A stretch of DNA of 64,000 bases, from assembly GCF_021390575.1 (NCBI RefSeq), contig NZ_JAJEJQ010000001.1:2518501-2582500 (forward strand), given 5' to 3'. Shown here piece by piece: positions 11,542 to 22,094 of the stretch (within the stretch, counting starts at the first letter, position 1; each line of letters starts with the position of its first letter). The notes beneath the pieces were generated by a model, which did not search any database, was not told where the DNA came from, and saw only the letters and a list, made by a program, of their open reading frames with translations. Source of the stretch: Paraburkholderia adhaesiva. GTDB taxonomy: Bacteria; Pseudomonadota; Gammaproteobacteria; Burkholderiales; Burkholderiaceae. A program made the translations under genes and the position numbers.

Positions 11542-13146
11542 CTAGACGACGCGCAACGTGCCCATCATGCCGAGATCCTCATGTTCGAGGATGTGGCAAT
11601 GGAACATGCGATCGCCCGCGTCGCGCTGGACGGTTGCGATCCGGACAGTTTCGCCGGGCTCCACATTCACGGTGTCACGCCACGCCAGATAAGGCTCCGC
11701 GACGCGCACCCCGCCCCGCTCCCGCTCCAGCACCTGAAACTGCGTTCCGTGAAGATGGAACGGATGATCCATATCCGTGCGGTTTTCGATCGACCAGTGC
11801 TCGACTTCGCCACGACGGCTCGTGAGCGTCACGCGCCCGGGTTCGTACACGGCGCCGTTCACCATGAACTGCATGCCGCGCGGCATGCGTAGCGACGAAG
11901 CATCCGGCTGGTGCATCGCGTGCATGTCCATCGCCTCGCTGAACACGACCGACTGCTGGCCGCGCGCGGGCCCGAGCGTTGCGATATCGCGCAGATGCGC
12001 TGGCAACGACGTTGCCGCCGCAGCAGACGACGGCACAAAACGCACGTCGGCCAGCACACGGGCTGGCTCGGCCGGCAGGCTGCCGTGCGACATCGCCATC
12101 TTGCGGCGATCGTAGCGGGCGGCGATGAGCTTCGCGCGGGACGGCGCCGACCCCGCACGCACGATCAGCTCGGCGCGCTCGCCTGGCGCGAGCAGCAGCG
12201 ACGTCAAACCGTCGCGCGGCGCAGCGAGCAGCCCGCCGTCGCTGCCGATGTGTGCGAACGGGCGGCCATCATCGAACGCAAGCAACAGATAGCGCGCGCT
12301 ACAGCCGTTCCACACGCGCCAGCGTTCGTCGCTTGCGACATCGATCGCCGGGCGCAGCGCGCCGTTCACGAGCACGAACTGGCCTTCCCGCCCGTTCATC
12401 CAGTCCATCATCCCGTTCGCCGGGATCGTGCCATCGGCGGAAATCTTCAGGTCTGTGACAAACAGATTACGCTCGGGCCACCGTGCGAACGGATCGTCCG
12501 CCGCACGCACGACGATCGGCCCCGCCAGTCCGCGAAATACCTGCTCCGACGTCAGCATGTGCGGGTGCGGGTGATACCAGTACGTCCCCGCGCTTCCCGC
12601 AGGCAGCGTGAACCGGTAGACGCGCTGCGCGCCCGGCGCGATCGGGTGCGCGGGATTGCCGTCCTGTTCGGGCGGCACCGGCAAGCCGTGCCAGTGGATC
12701 GTGGTTGGCTGGGGCAAGCGGTTCGCGAAACGGATCTCAACCGTGTCGCCTTCGCGTACATCGATCAGCGGGCCGACTGCCGGACCGGCCGTGTCGCCGG
12801 ACGCTGCGTTGTATTGCCAGAAAACCGTATCCGGCTGACCCGCGAGCATGGCCCGCGCGACCGGCTGGGCGACAAGCGTCGCCTGGAAATGGCCCGGTTC
12901 GCTGCTTTCGTTTGCAAGCATGCGCAGCGTGGCGAGCGGCGCGCCCGAGGGCAAGGCGTCGGCAGCCGCCAGCGGTACGTGAGACGCTAACATGCCGCCC
13001 GGCATGGCCATGTCGTCCCCCATGCGGGGCATAGCGTGTATGGTGGCGCTCGCGTCCTGCGCGATCGCGCTGCGCGCGAAAATCGACGCGGCAACGCCAC
13101 CGAGCGTTCCGAACACAAAAGCTCTACGTTTCATCGATGGATTCAT
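11542..13146 (-). CDS. Multicopper oxidase, Tat-exported (CueO/CopA-like)
   Basis: A periplasmic laccase-like oxidase, probably oxidising Cu(I) or phenolics. The 534-aa product begins MNPSMKRRAFVFGTLGGVAA, a twin-arginine signal peptide. Three cupredoxin domains follow. Copper ligands are visible as HWHG, WYHPHPH, HPFHLHG and the C-terminal HCHILEHEDLGMM (T1/T2/T3 sites). Met/His-rich stretches near the mature N-terminus (MPRMGDDMAMPGGM) resemble copper-binding segments. It is a single gene, convergent with csp. The start could also be the ATG 12 bases further in. No copper-regulator box was identified. Confidence 0.93.
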   Translation of the reverse strand: MNPSMKRRAFVFGTLGGVAASIFARSAIAQDASATIHAMPRMGDDMAMPGGMLASHVPLAAADALPSGAPLATLRMLANESSEPGHFQATLVAQPVARAMLAGQPDTVFWQYNAASGDTAGPAVGPLIDVREGDTVEIRFANRLPQPTTIHWHGLPVPPEQDGNPAHPIAPGAQRVYRFTLPAGSAGTYWYHPHPHMLTSEQVFRGLAGPIVVRAADDPFARWPERNLFVTDLKISADGTIPANGMMDWMNGREGQFVLVNGALRPAIDVASDERWRVWNGCSARYLLLAFDDGRPFAHIGSDGGLLAAPRDGLTSLLLAPGERAELIVRAGSAPSRAKLIAARYDRRKMAMSHGSLPAEPARVLADVRFVPSSAAAATSLPAHLRDIATLGPARGQQSVVFSEAMDMHAMHQPDASSLRMPRGMQFMVNGAVYEPGRVTLTSRRGEVEHWSIENRTDMDHPFHLHGTQFQVLERERGGVRVAEPYLAWRDTVNVEPGETVRIATVQRDAGDRMFHCHILEHEDLGMMGTLRVV

Positions 13147-13282
13147 GGCGGCGAGTGATGGCAAAAAGATGGATAGTCTTGCGGATCATAGTGCACGACA
13201 AGATTGGTGAAGGAGTAACGGCACCGAGATAGTTCGGATCACTTATCAAATAGATCCGGCGAGTAATCGTCCGGCGCAATGA

Positions 13283-13315
13283 AAAACCCCGGCGGCCCGA
13301 GGGCCAGCCGGGGTT
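13283..13315 (-). terminator. Intrinsic terminator after icd
   Basis: Reading leftwards, AACCCCGGC pairs with GCCGGGGTT around an inner GGCCC/GGGCC stem and is followed by TTTTTC. It closes the icd transcript. Confidence 0.85.
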
Positions 13316-13347
13316 CTCATACCCGCGCCGCAAGGCGCCGGCTTCGC

Positions 13348-14604
<1,257 letters not shown>

Positions 14605-15040
14605 GATCGACTCCAGTTAGGGGCCTGGTTAGTGGTATCGGGTAGCTCGCGGCGCAACGGCATTCAACACTCGAAGCGCCTGCGCGAGACACACGCGGCC
14701 TCGCGGCATCCGGTGCGCTCGATGCTCGCGGCAGGGCCAGCCGCACAATGACGCTGCGAGTCCGCCCGTTCGCGTAACGGTCTGGCAGTCATTCTAGCCC
14801 ACGCCCCGCAACGAGGCATCGTTCCTCCGGATCGTGCAAGCGACGACGCATCGCGAGTTGCCCAGCGCCAGCGCCCGGCACCGTTCACGCCCGCGTTATG
14901 TGCAACGCGCATATCGATGGCCGAGCTGGTCGCATCGAGCAGCCTTCATCTCGTGGATGGGTCGCATAATCCGATACACAGTTTTTTGCATTAACATCGC
15001 GCCGCGCCACAATAGAAACTCCCTCGCCCGCTCGCCTCTT
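14605..15040. other. icd/rluE divergent intergenic region
   Basis: No gene is supported in this 436-bp stretch. It must hold the promoters of both genes. The A/T-richer part at about 14960-15020 is the likeliest rluE promoter area, but I cannot assign clean -35/-10 boxes. Short open frames here are overlaps without family resemblance. Confidence 0.5.
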
Positions 15041-15628
15041 ATGCGTTTGATCGCCCTCAACAAGCCCTTCGGCACGATTTGCCAGTTTTCGCCGCACGAA
15101 ACGCGCCCTTCTCTTGCCAACTGGGTCAAGACGCCGGGCGTGTATCCAGCGGGACGCCTCGACGCGGACAGCGAGGGCCTGCTGCTGCTCACCGACGATG
15201 GTGCGCTCCAGGCTCGCATTGCCGAGCCGCGTCGCAAGCTCGTGAAGCGCTACTGGGCGCAAGTCGAAGGCGAACCGGGAACCGAGGCGCTTGCCGCCCT
15301 CGAGCGTGGCGTCGATCTCGGCGACTTTGTGACGCAGCCGTGTCGGGCGTCGGTCATCGCATCACCCGATCACCTGTGGCCACGCGACCCGCCTATCCGC
15401 TTTCGTGCATCGATTCCCACCACATGGGTCGAACTCGCGATCAGCGAGGGCAAGAACCGGCAGGTTCGACGCATGACGGCTGCCGTCGGGTTTCCGACGC
15501 TGCGGCTCGTGCGCGTTGCGATCGGCTCGCTCGATATTTTTTCGCTCGGGATTGCGCCCGGAGAAAGCGTCGACGTACCGACCGACGCGCCGTGGCAACG
15601 AGCAAAGCACACGCCATCATCCCGATAG
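15041..15628 (+). CDS. rluE: 23S rRNA pseudouridine synthase, RluE-type
   Basis: An RsuA-family pseudouridine synthase, likely acting on 23S rRNA U2457. The 195-aa protein lacks the N-terminal S4 domain, as RluE does. It starts directly with RLIALNKPFG. The catalytic Asp lies in YPAGRLDADSEGLLLLTDDG, followed by KRYWAQVEG and the EGKNRQVRRM motif. The open frame continues upstream, but homology begins at the ATG at 15041. Confidence 0.92.
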   Translation: MRLIALNKPFGTICQFSPHETRPSLANWVKTPGVYPAGRLDADSEGLLLLTDDGALQARIAEPRRKLVKRYWAQVEGEPGTEALAALERGVDLGDFVTQPCRASVIASPDHLWPRDPPIRFRASIPTTWVELAISEGKNRQVRRMTAAVGFPTLRLVRVAIGSLDIFSLGIAPGESVDVPTDAPWQRAKHTPSSR

Positions 15629-15959
15629 TCGTTGCGCCAGCACTTTTTGACTGGCATCAACCTGGCCTTCTATGCCGACGCGGTCGAAAGGAAATGAAAA
15701 CATCGCGTCAACCGGGTCGCGATGCGATGCGTTAAACGACCCAGATGCCGCTGAAGCTATCCGGCATTCAGCCTTCAGGTACTTTTGCCCGGCGTGCGCA
15801 AGCCGTCCTGGTGAGGTCCCGACCGCTGGCAGACGCGTTCGCGAATTTCTCCGAAATTGTCGATCGAGACTGTCAACCGAAAGGTGGATGGCACGTTTAC
15901 CGACCTGACTCCAAAAACCGAGTCACTTGGTTAATTAACTCAAGCTGAGGATTCACAAC
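15629..15959. other. Intergenic region before the small exported protein gene
   Basis: No supported gene here. Near the right end lie a short inverted repeat, GACTC...GAGTC (about 15906-15923), an AT-rich TTGGTTAATTAA, and the GAGGA ribosome binding site. These probably belong to the promoter and leader of the next gene. Confidence 0.4.
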
Positions 15960-16154
15960 ATGAACAAACTGATCGCCGCTCTGGTCGCTGGCCTCTTCGC
16001 AACGGCTGCATTCGCACAAGCTTCGGCTCCGGAAGCTGCTCCGGCTGCTGCCGCTGCTGCTTCGGCACCGAAGGCTGCTCACAAGAAGGCGCACAAGAAG
16101 TCGGCGCACAAGAAGGCTGCTAAGGCTGAAGCCGCATCGGCAGCTTCGGAGTAA
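15960..16154 (+). CDS. Small exported Ala/His/Lys-rich protein
   Basis: The 64-aa product starts with a clear Sec signal peptide, MNKLIAALVAGLFATAAFA, cleaved after AFA. The mature part is about 45 residues of Ala, Lys, His, Pro and Ser. It carries a repeated A-HKK unit (AHKKAHKKSAHKKAAK). A good GAGGA ribosome site, consistent codon use and its own terminator support a real gene. The composition resembles acid-shock (Asr-like) or histone-tail-like periplasmic peptides, but that is resemblance of composition only; function is unknown. Confidence 0.82.
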   Translation: MNKLIAALVAGLFATAAFAQASAPEAAPAAAAAASAPKAAHKKAHKKSAHKKAAKAEAASAASE

Positions 16155-16210
16155 GCTAGTTGTAAGGCGCATCGACGATCGGCATTCGTTGCCGGTCTGC
16201 ATCGCGTTGA

Positions 16211-16249
16211 AAGGCAGATCGTCGCAAGGCGCTCTGCCTTTTGTTTTTT
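16211..16249 (+). terminator. Terminator after the small exported protein gene
   Basis: AAGGCAGA (16211-16218) pairs with TCTGCCTT (16233-16240). TTTGTTTTTT follows. Confidence 0.85.
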
Positions 16250-16403
16250 GGCGCGTTTTCCTGACGCGTGTTTTTGACGCTTTTTCATGCATTTTTTTCG
16301 CGCTGCGCTTTGCGTGTCACAGTTTGTATTTGACGCGCTTTGACCCACTCCGACGTACTCGCGTAACATGCGCGGGTTATAAGCTCAACCCAGGAGTCCT
16401 GTC

Positions 16404-16922
16404 GTGCGATTTTCCTTGCGCCCGCTTCTCGCGCGCTGCGCGTTCGCCGTTACCGTTTCGCTCGCCGCCGTCGCGGCCCTGACGTTCACGACGCTCGCCA
16501 CGACCGGCGTCGCCCACGCCCAGCAGATGCCTCCCGGCGCGAAGCAGCCCAGCGAGTTTCCGCGCGTGAAGCTGACCGCCGGCATGTTCGTGATCGACGC
16601 TGCCGTCGCCGCCACCGATCCGGACCGCGAGCAAGGCCTCATGTATCGCACGCAACTCGGGCCGAACGAAGGCATGCTGTTCGTGTTCGGCGAAAACGCC
16701 GTCCATTGCTTCTGGATGAAAAACACGCTGATCCCGCTGTCGATTGCGTTCATTCGCGCAGACGGCACGATCACCGACATCGACGAGATGCAGGCCGAAA
16801 CGACCAACAACCACTGCCCGCGCAATAACGGCGTCTTCGCGCTCGAAATGCCAAAAGGCTGGTTCTCGTCGAAGGGCGTCAAGCCCGGCATGAAGATCCA
16901 GGGTCTCCCGCAGCTCCAGTGA
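16404..16922 (+). CDS. DUF192 family exported protein
   Basis: The 172-aa protein has an N-terminal hydrophobic export signal ending near AHA-QQM (residues about 37-40) and a DUF192 domain. The domain is recognised by DREQGLMYRTQLGPNEGMLFVF, HCFWMKNTLIPLSIAFI and NNGVFALEMPKGWF split across it. The start is GTG at 16404 with CAGGAG about 8 bases upstream. DUF192 proteins are small periplasmic or surface proteins with no established enzymatic role. A terminator follows about 120 bp downstream. Confidence 0.9.
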   Translation: MRFSLRPLLARCAFAVTVSLAAVAALTFTTLATTGVAHAQQMPPGAKQPSEFPRVKLTAGMFVIDAAVAATDPDREQGLMYRTQLGPNEGMLFVFGENAVHCFWMKNTLIPLSIAFIRADGTITDIDEMQAETTNNHCPRNNGVFALEMPKGWFSSKGVKPGMKIQGLPQLQ

Positions 16923-17043
16923 CCGGGTGACGCGCGGCGCCGCCCGCGCTCACGTCCGCCGGTCGCGGACGCCACTCCACAACGGACTGCACCGCCCGCA
17001 CGTTCACCGCGTGCCCCCCCGCCTGCGCCAGCTTGCTCCGGAT

Positions 17044-17076
17044 AAGCCGGCCCCGCTTCCAGCGGCGCCGGCTTTT
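17044..17076 (+). terminator. Terminator between DUF192 gene and fusA
   Basis: AAGCCGGC (17044-17051) pairs with GCCGGCTT (17067-17074). An inner CCGCT/AGCGG stem and TTTT at the end complete it. The rest of the 378-bp gap before fusA holds no supported gene. Confidence 0.7.
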
Positions 17077-17300
17077 GCGCATTCACAGTGCATACCGCCT
17101 CGCCTCCCCGCCGTTGAGCCTGCCTGAACAGTAGCGCTCCGCCGATCTGACTCACATCCTGCAAAAGGGCGTAACAAGCGCTATCCTGATAACCCAGCAC
17201 GCGCGATGCATCGGGCACCGCGCGTCGCGCCAGACCGCGCGCAGGCCGCGCCGCGCGCCGTCCGGCACCATCCACGGCGCGTATTCCAAGGAGATTCACC

Positions 17301-19406
17301 GTGCCTCGCAAGACTCCCATCGAGCGCTATCGCAACATCGGGATCAGCGCTCACATCGATGCCGGCAAAACCACCACGACAGAACGCATCCTGTTCTACA
17401 CCGGCGTGAATCACAAGCTTGGCGAGGTTCACGACGGCGCGGCGACCATGGACTGGATGGAGCAGGAACAGGAACGCGGGATCACGATCACGTCGGCCGC
17501 GACGACCGCGTTCTGGAAAGGCATGGCCGGCAATTATCCCGAACACCGCATCAACATCATCGACACCCCGGGACACGTCGACTTCACGATCGAAGTCGAG
17601 CGGTCCATGCGCGTGCTCGACGGCGCGTGCATGGTGTACGACTCCGTGGGCGGCGTGCAGCCGCAGTCGGAAACCGTGTGGCGTCAGGCGAACAAGTACA
17701 AGGTGCCACGCATCGCGTTCGTCAACAAGATGGACCGTGTCGGCGCGGACTTCTTCCGCGTGCAGCGGCAGATCGGCGAGCGCCTCAAGGGCGTGGCCGT
17801 GCCCATCCAGATTCCGGTCGGCGCCGAGGACCACTTCCAGGGCGTGGTCGATCTCGTGAAGATGAAGGCGATCGTCTGGGACGACGAGAGCCAGGGCGTG
17901 AAGTTCGAGTACGAGGACATTCCGGCCGAATTGGCCGGACTCGCGAAGGAGTGGCGCGAAAAGATGGTCGAGGCCGCTGCCGAGGCCGACGAGGTGCTGC
18001 TCGAAAAGTACCTCGATGACCACGAGAGCCTGACCGAAGAGGAGATCAAGGGCGCATTGCGCCGCCGCACGATTGCAGGCGAGATCGTGCCGATGCTCTG
18101 CGGCAGCGCGTTCAAGAACAAGGGCGTGCAGGCAATGCTCGACGCCGTGATCGACTATCTGCCCTCGCCGGTCGACGTGCCCGCGATTCTCGGCCACGAC
18201 CTCCACGACAAGGAAATCGAGCGCCATCCGAACGACGACGAGCCATTCTCGGCGCTCGCGTTCAAGATCATGACCGATCCGTTCGTGGGTCAATTGATCT
18301 TCTTCCGTGTCTATTCCGGCGTGGTCGAATCGGGCGACACCGTGCTGAACGCCACGAAGGACAAGAAGGAGCGTCTCGGACGCATCCTGCAGATGCACGC
18401 GAACGAGCGCAAGGAAATCAAGGAAGTGCGCGCGGGCGACATCGCCGCGGCGGTCGGCCTGAAGGAAGCGACGACGGGCGACACGCTCTGCGATCCGGCA
18501 CACGCGATCGTGCTCGAAAAGATGATCTTCCCCGAGCCCGTGATCTCGCAGGCCGTCGAGCCGAAGACCAAGGCCGACCAGGAAAAGATGGGCATCGCGT
18601 TGAACCGTCTCGCGCAGGAAGACCCGTCGTTCCGCGTGCAGACCGACGAAGAATCGGGACAGACGATCATCTCCGGCATGGGCGAGCTGCACCTCGAAAT
18701 TCTCGTCGATCGCATGAAGCGCGAGTTCGGCGTGGAGGCGACGGTCGGCAAGCCGCAGGTCGCGTATCGCGAGACCGTGCGCAACAAGGTCGAAGACGTG
18801 GAAGGCAAGTTCGTCAAGCAGTCGGGCGGGCGCGGCCAGTACGGTCACGCCGTCATCACGCTCGAACCGCAGGTGCAAGGCAAGGGCTATGAGTTCGTCG
18901 ACGCCATCAAGGGTGGCGTGATTCCGCGCGAATACATCCCGGCCGTCGACAAGGGCATTCAGGAAACGCTGAAGGCAGGCGTGCTCGCTGGCTATCCTGT
19001 CGTCGATACCAAGGTCACGCTCACGTTCGGCTCGTATCACGACGTCGACTCGAACGAAAACGCCTTCCGCATGGCCGGTTCGATGGCCTTCAAGGAAGCG
19101 ATGCGGCGCGCGAAGCCTGTGCTGCTCGAACCGATGATGGCCGTCGAAGTGGAAACGCCCGAGGAGTTCATGGGCAATGTGATGGGCGATCTGTCGAGCC
19201 GGCGCGGCATCGTGCAGGGCATGGAGGACATCGCGGGCGGCGGCGGCAAGATCGTGCGCGCCGAGGTGCCGCTTTCGGAAATGTTCGGCTACTCGACGTC
19301 GTTGCGTTCGCTCACGCAGGGCCGCGCGACCTACACGATGGAGTTCAAGCACTACGCGGAAACGCCGCAGAACGTCGCCGAAGCGGTCATCAACGCGAAG
19401 AAGTAA
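17301..19406 (+). CDS. fusA: Elongation factor G
   Basis: This translational GTPase drives ribosomal translocation. The 701-aa product has G1 AHIDAGKT (17-24), the switch region [14 protein letters not shown] near 88-92 and NKMD near 142-145. Domains II-V follow, including GMGELHLEI and [10 protein letters not shown]. The start is GTG at 17301 after AAGGAG. It stands alone between terminators and not in a str operon with rpsL, rpsG and tuf. It is therefore probably the second EF-G copy that Burkholderia genomes often carry; whether it is the housekeeping copy cannot be told here. Confidence 0.96.
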   Translation: MPRKTPIERYRNIGISAHIDAGKTTTTERILFYTGVNHKLGEVHDGAATMDWMEQEQERGITITSAATTAFWKGMAGNYPEHRINIIDTPGHVDFTIEVERSMRVLDGACMVYDSVGGVQPQSETVWRQANKYKVPRIAFVNKMDRVGADFFRVQRQIGERLKGVAVPIQIPVGAEDHFQGVVDLVKMKAIVWDDESQGVKFEYEDIPAELAGLAKEWREKMVEAAAEADEVLLEKYLDDHESLTEEEIKGALRRRTIAGEIVPMLCGSAFKNKGVQAMLDAVIDYLPSPVDVPAILGHDLHDKEIERHPNDDEPFSALAFKIMTDPFVGQLIFFRVYSGVVESGDTVLNATKDKKERLGRILQMHANERKEIKEVRAGDIAAAVGLKEATTGDTLCDPAHAIVLEKMIFPEPVISQAVEPKTKADQEKMGIALNRLAQEDPSFRVQTDEESGQTIISGMGELHLEILVDRMKREFGVEATVGKPQVAYRETVRNKVEDVEGKFVKQSGGRGQYGHAVITLEPQVQGKGYEFVDAIKGGVIPREYIPAVDKGIQETLKAGVLAGYPVVDTKVTLTFGSYHDVDSNENAFRMAGSMAFKEAMRRAKPVLLEPMMAVEVETPEEFMGNVMGDLSSRRGIVQGMEDIAGGGGKIVRAEVPLSEMFGYSTSLRSLTQGRATYTMEFKHYAETPQNVAEAVINAKK

Positions 19407-19425
19407 CAAGCGCTGCGATACCCGG

Positions 19426-19456
19426 AGCCCGTCCCGTCGCCGGGACGGGCTTTTTC
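19426..19456 (+). terminator. Terminator after fusA
   Basis: AGCCCGTCCC (19426-19435) pairs with GGGACGGGCT (19442-19451). TTTTTC follows. Confidence 0.92.
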
Positions 19457-19567
19457 GTTGGCGGACGTGTTGGCCAGCGCCGCACGGCAATGCGCTTTTG
19501 CCGTACTTTCGACCATGTACAGCGCGCCTTCGCAGCAACGACGCGCCGCCAGAAAGGAGAGACGACG

Positions 19568-20074
19568 ATGGGCCACGATCATGACCACAACCACGACGCC
19601 CCGGCTGCGCCGGTCGATTGGCGCGAGCACGGCGTCAAGGTGATCCGCGGCGATCAGCTCGACACCAACACCCCGCAGACGCCCGGCATGAACCGCGCCG
19701 CGGCGATCAACGCCGCCCGCGTGGGTGCGCAGAAGATCTGGGCAGGCACCGTGACGATTCATCCGAACGCGAAGACGGGCGCGCATCATCACGGCGCGCT
19801 CGAAAGCGTGATCTACGTGGTGCGCGGCCACGCCCGCATGCGTTGGGGCGAGCACCTCGAATTCACCGCTGAGGCCGGGCCCGGCGATTTCATCTTCGTG
19901 CCGCCGTATGTGCCGCATCAGGAGATCAACGCGAGCACCGACGATCCGCTCGAATGCGTGCTCGTGCGCAGCGACAACGAGGCGGTTGTCGTGAACCTGA
20001 ACATCGACGCCGTCGAAGCGCCGGAAACCGTCTACTGGGTCGATCCGATCCATCGTCATCCGCACGATCATTGA
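19568..20074 (+). CDS. Cupin-domain protein with His-rich termini
   Basis: The 168-aa protein contains a single cupin fold. Motif 1 is GAHHHGALESVIYVVRG and motif 2 is PGDFIFVPPYVPHQEIN, supplying the usual His/Glu metal ligands. Both ends are His/Asp-rich: MGHDHDHNHD at the start and HRHPHDH at the end. This suggests extra metal binding or storage. The ATG at 19568 follows AGGAGAGACG; an upstream in-frame extension lacks homology and a ribosome site. Substrate unknown. Confidence 0.9.
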   Translation: MGHDHDHNHDAPAAPVDWREHGVKVIRGDQLDTNTPQTPGMNRAAAINAARVGAQKIWAGTVTIHPNAKTGAHHHGALESVIYVVRGHARMRWGEHLEFTAEAGPGDFIFVPPYVPHQEINASTDDPLECVLVRSDNEAVVVNLNIDAVEAPETVYWVDPIHRHPHDH

Positions 20075-20406
20075 CTTGCCGACCGTGATGCCCGTCCACG
20101 GGCTTCGTTCGCGCCTCTTCGGCCGTTACCCGGTACTGATCCCCGCGAACGTAGCCGCGCGGGTGGGCACGCTCATCGCGCTCCGTCCTCAATCGATGCT
20201 GCCCAGCACCGCGCTTCGAGGCATCGCCCGCACAAAGCCATCCCCGCTCATCGCAAACCAGACTATCGGAACCTTCGCACGCCCTCGCCGCTGGATCGCT
20301 TAAACTGGACCGGTATTCGTCGCTAGCTGCACCGCATGCCGCCGTCGCGATTCTCCCCTCGGGATGGGTCGCGCCCACTCACGGAACTGCACGGAATCGC
20401 GCACCG
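20075..20406. other. Intergenic region before the ABC importer operon
   Basis: No gene is supported in these 332 bp. A TAAACT at about 20298, followed by roughly 100 bp to the transporter ATG, is a possible -10 region, but no good -35 is seen. Confidence 0.4.
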
Positions 20407-22059
20407 ATGAAACGACCGCCGTCCTCTGCCGGGCCTTTCGAACTGCTGCGCCGCAACGCCGGCGACTACGGCAATCACGCCATCGACGAATATCTGGCCG
20501 GCCGCCTCACCCGCCGCGAACTACTGCGTTGCGCGGGTGTGCTCGGCCTCACGCTCACCGCCAGCGGGCTTTTGGCGCCGCGCTTCGCGCGGGCGCAGCA
20601 GCCAACGAACCAGACGATCCGCGTCGCGCACCTGATGCCTGCTGGCGCCGTCGATCCGCTGACGCTGACCGACGCAGGCGGCCTGTGCCTCCTGAACCAG
20701 ACCGGCGAGTTCCTGGCCGACGATGACGCCAGCGGCCGCCTCGCCCCCGCGCTCGCGCTCTCGTGGCAACCGAACGACAAGGTGGACGTGTGGACCTTCA
20801 AGCTGCGCCCGAACGTGCAATTCCACGACGGCCGGCCATTCGGTGCGAAGGACGTGGCGGCGACGTTCGACCGCCTCGCCGATCCGGCGAGCGGTTCGGC
20901 CGCGCTGTCCGTGCTGAAGGGCGTGCTGTCGAAAGGCGGCACGAAGGTCATCGACGATCACACCGTAGCGTTCCATCTCGACGCACCCAACGGCAACTTC
21001 CCGTACTACGTTTCATCCGACAACTACAACGCCGTGATGTTGCCCGCGAACTATGCCGGCAACTACGAGAAAAGCTTCATCGGCACAGGACAGTTCAAGC
21101 TCGAAAGCTTCCAGCCGCGACAGGGCGCAACATTCGTTCGCAATCCGGATTACTGGGGCAACAAGGCGCTGCCCGCACGCGTTCAATTCGCGTTCTACGC
21201 CGACGAAGCGGCGCAGATCCTCGCACTGCAGGGACGCCAGGCGGATGTGATGGGCACGTTCACCGTGCAGGGCGGCATCGGCATTCTGAACAATCCCGAC
21301 TTCAAGGTGATCGGCGTGCGCTCCAGCGCGCATCGCCAGATTCACATGCGCAACGACGCGCCCGCATTCAAGGACAAACGCGTGCGCCAGGCGCTGGCGC
21401 TGGCGCTCGATCGCGACGTGATGGTGCGCGGGCTCTTCAAGGGCCGCGCCGTGGTCGGCAACGACAGCCCGTTCGCGCCGGTCTTTCCGTCGAGCCCGAC
21501 CAGCGTGCCGCAGCGAAAGGCCGATATCGCGAAGGCACGCCAGTTGCTCGCGCAAGCCGGTGTGGCGAATGGCTTCGACGTTACCCTCACCACAGAAAAG
21601 TACATGGAGATTCCCGATCTGGCCGTGGTCGTGCAGAACGCCGCGAAAGCGATCGGTGTGCGCATCGCGCTCAAGGTCGAAAGCCAGGGGCAGTACTACG
21701 GCGCCGGCACGTACGGCAAATCGGACTGGCTCGACTCGCCGCTCGGCATCACCGATTACGGGCATCGCGGCGTGCCGAACGCGTTCCTCAACGCGCCGCT
21801 CACGAGTGGCGGCACGTGGAATGCTGCCCATTTCGGCAACGCGCAGTACGACAAGCTGGTGGCGCAGTTCGTCGCGACGCTCGACGTGGCCGCGCAAAAG
21901 CAGATCGCCGCGCAGATCGCCACGCTGTTGCTCGACGAGACGCCCGTCATCATCCCGTACTTCTACGACCAGCTAATCGCGCAACGGACCGCCCTGCAGG
22001 GCGTGCGCTTCACGGCGCTCGCGCAGCTCTACTTCGACCGCGCCACGCTCGCCGCCTGA
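20407..22059 (+). CDS. ABC transporter substrate-binding protein, family 5
   Basis: A periplasmic peptide/nickel-type solute-binding protein of 550 aa. The N-terminus has an unusually long pre-region and then LTRRELLRCAGVLGLTLTAS, a twin-arginine-like signal, with cleavage near ARAQQ. Family 5 features include WTFKLRPNVQFHDGRPF and RQALALALDRDVMV. Tat export is unusual for this family and suggests folding, or cofactor or metal loading, before export. It is the first gene of a four-gene importer operon. Confidence 0.92.
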   Translation: MKRPPSSAGPFELLRRNAGDYGNHAIDEYLAGRLTRRELLRCAGVLGLTLTASGLLAPRFARAQQPTNQTIRVAHLMPAGAVDPLTLTDAGGLCLLNQTGEFLADDDASGRLAPALALSWQPNDKVDVWTFKLRPNVQFHDGRPFGAKDVAATFDRLADPASGSAALSVLKGVLSKGGTKVIDDHTVAFHLDAPNGNFPYYVSSDNYNAVMLPANYAGNYEKSFIGTGQFKLESFQPRQGATFVRNPDYWGNKALPARVQFAFYADEAAQILALQGRQADVMGTFTVQGGIGILNNPDFKVIGVRSSAHRQIHMRNDAPAFKDKRVRQALALALDRDVMVRGLFKGRAVVGNDSPFAPVFPSSPTSVPQRKADIAKARQLLAQAGVANGFDVTLTTEKYMEIPDLAVVVQNAAKAIGVRIALKVESQGQYYGAGTYGKSDWLDSPLGITDYGHRGVPNAFLNAPLTSGGTWNAAHFGNAQYDKLVAQFVATLDVAAQKQIAAQIATLLLDETPVIIPYFYDQLIAQRTALQGVRFTALAQLYFDRATLAA

Positions 22060-22094
22060 TTCGCGGGCCACGGCGCGCACGCAACTGGAGTCCG

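Noticed and set aside
13159..13347. Copper-regulator (CueR-type) box before the multicopper oxidase gene
   Set aside because: I looked for an ACCTTCC-type dyad in the upstream region and found none.
17181..19538. A 785-codon reverse-strand frame opposite fusA
   Set aside because: Antisense shadow of the EF-G gene, rich in Arg/His/Leu, without motifs or a ribosome site.
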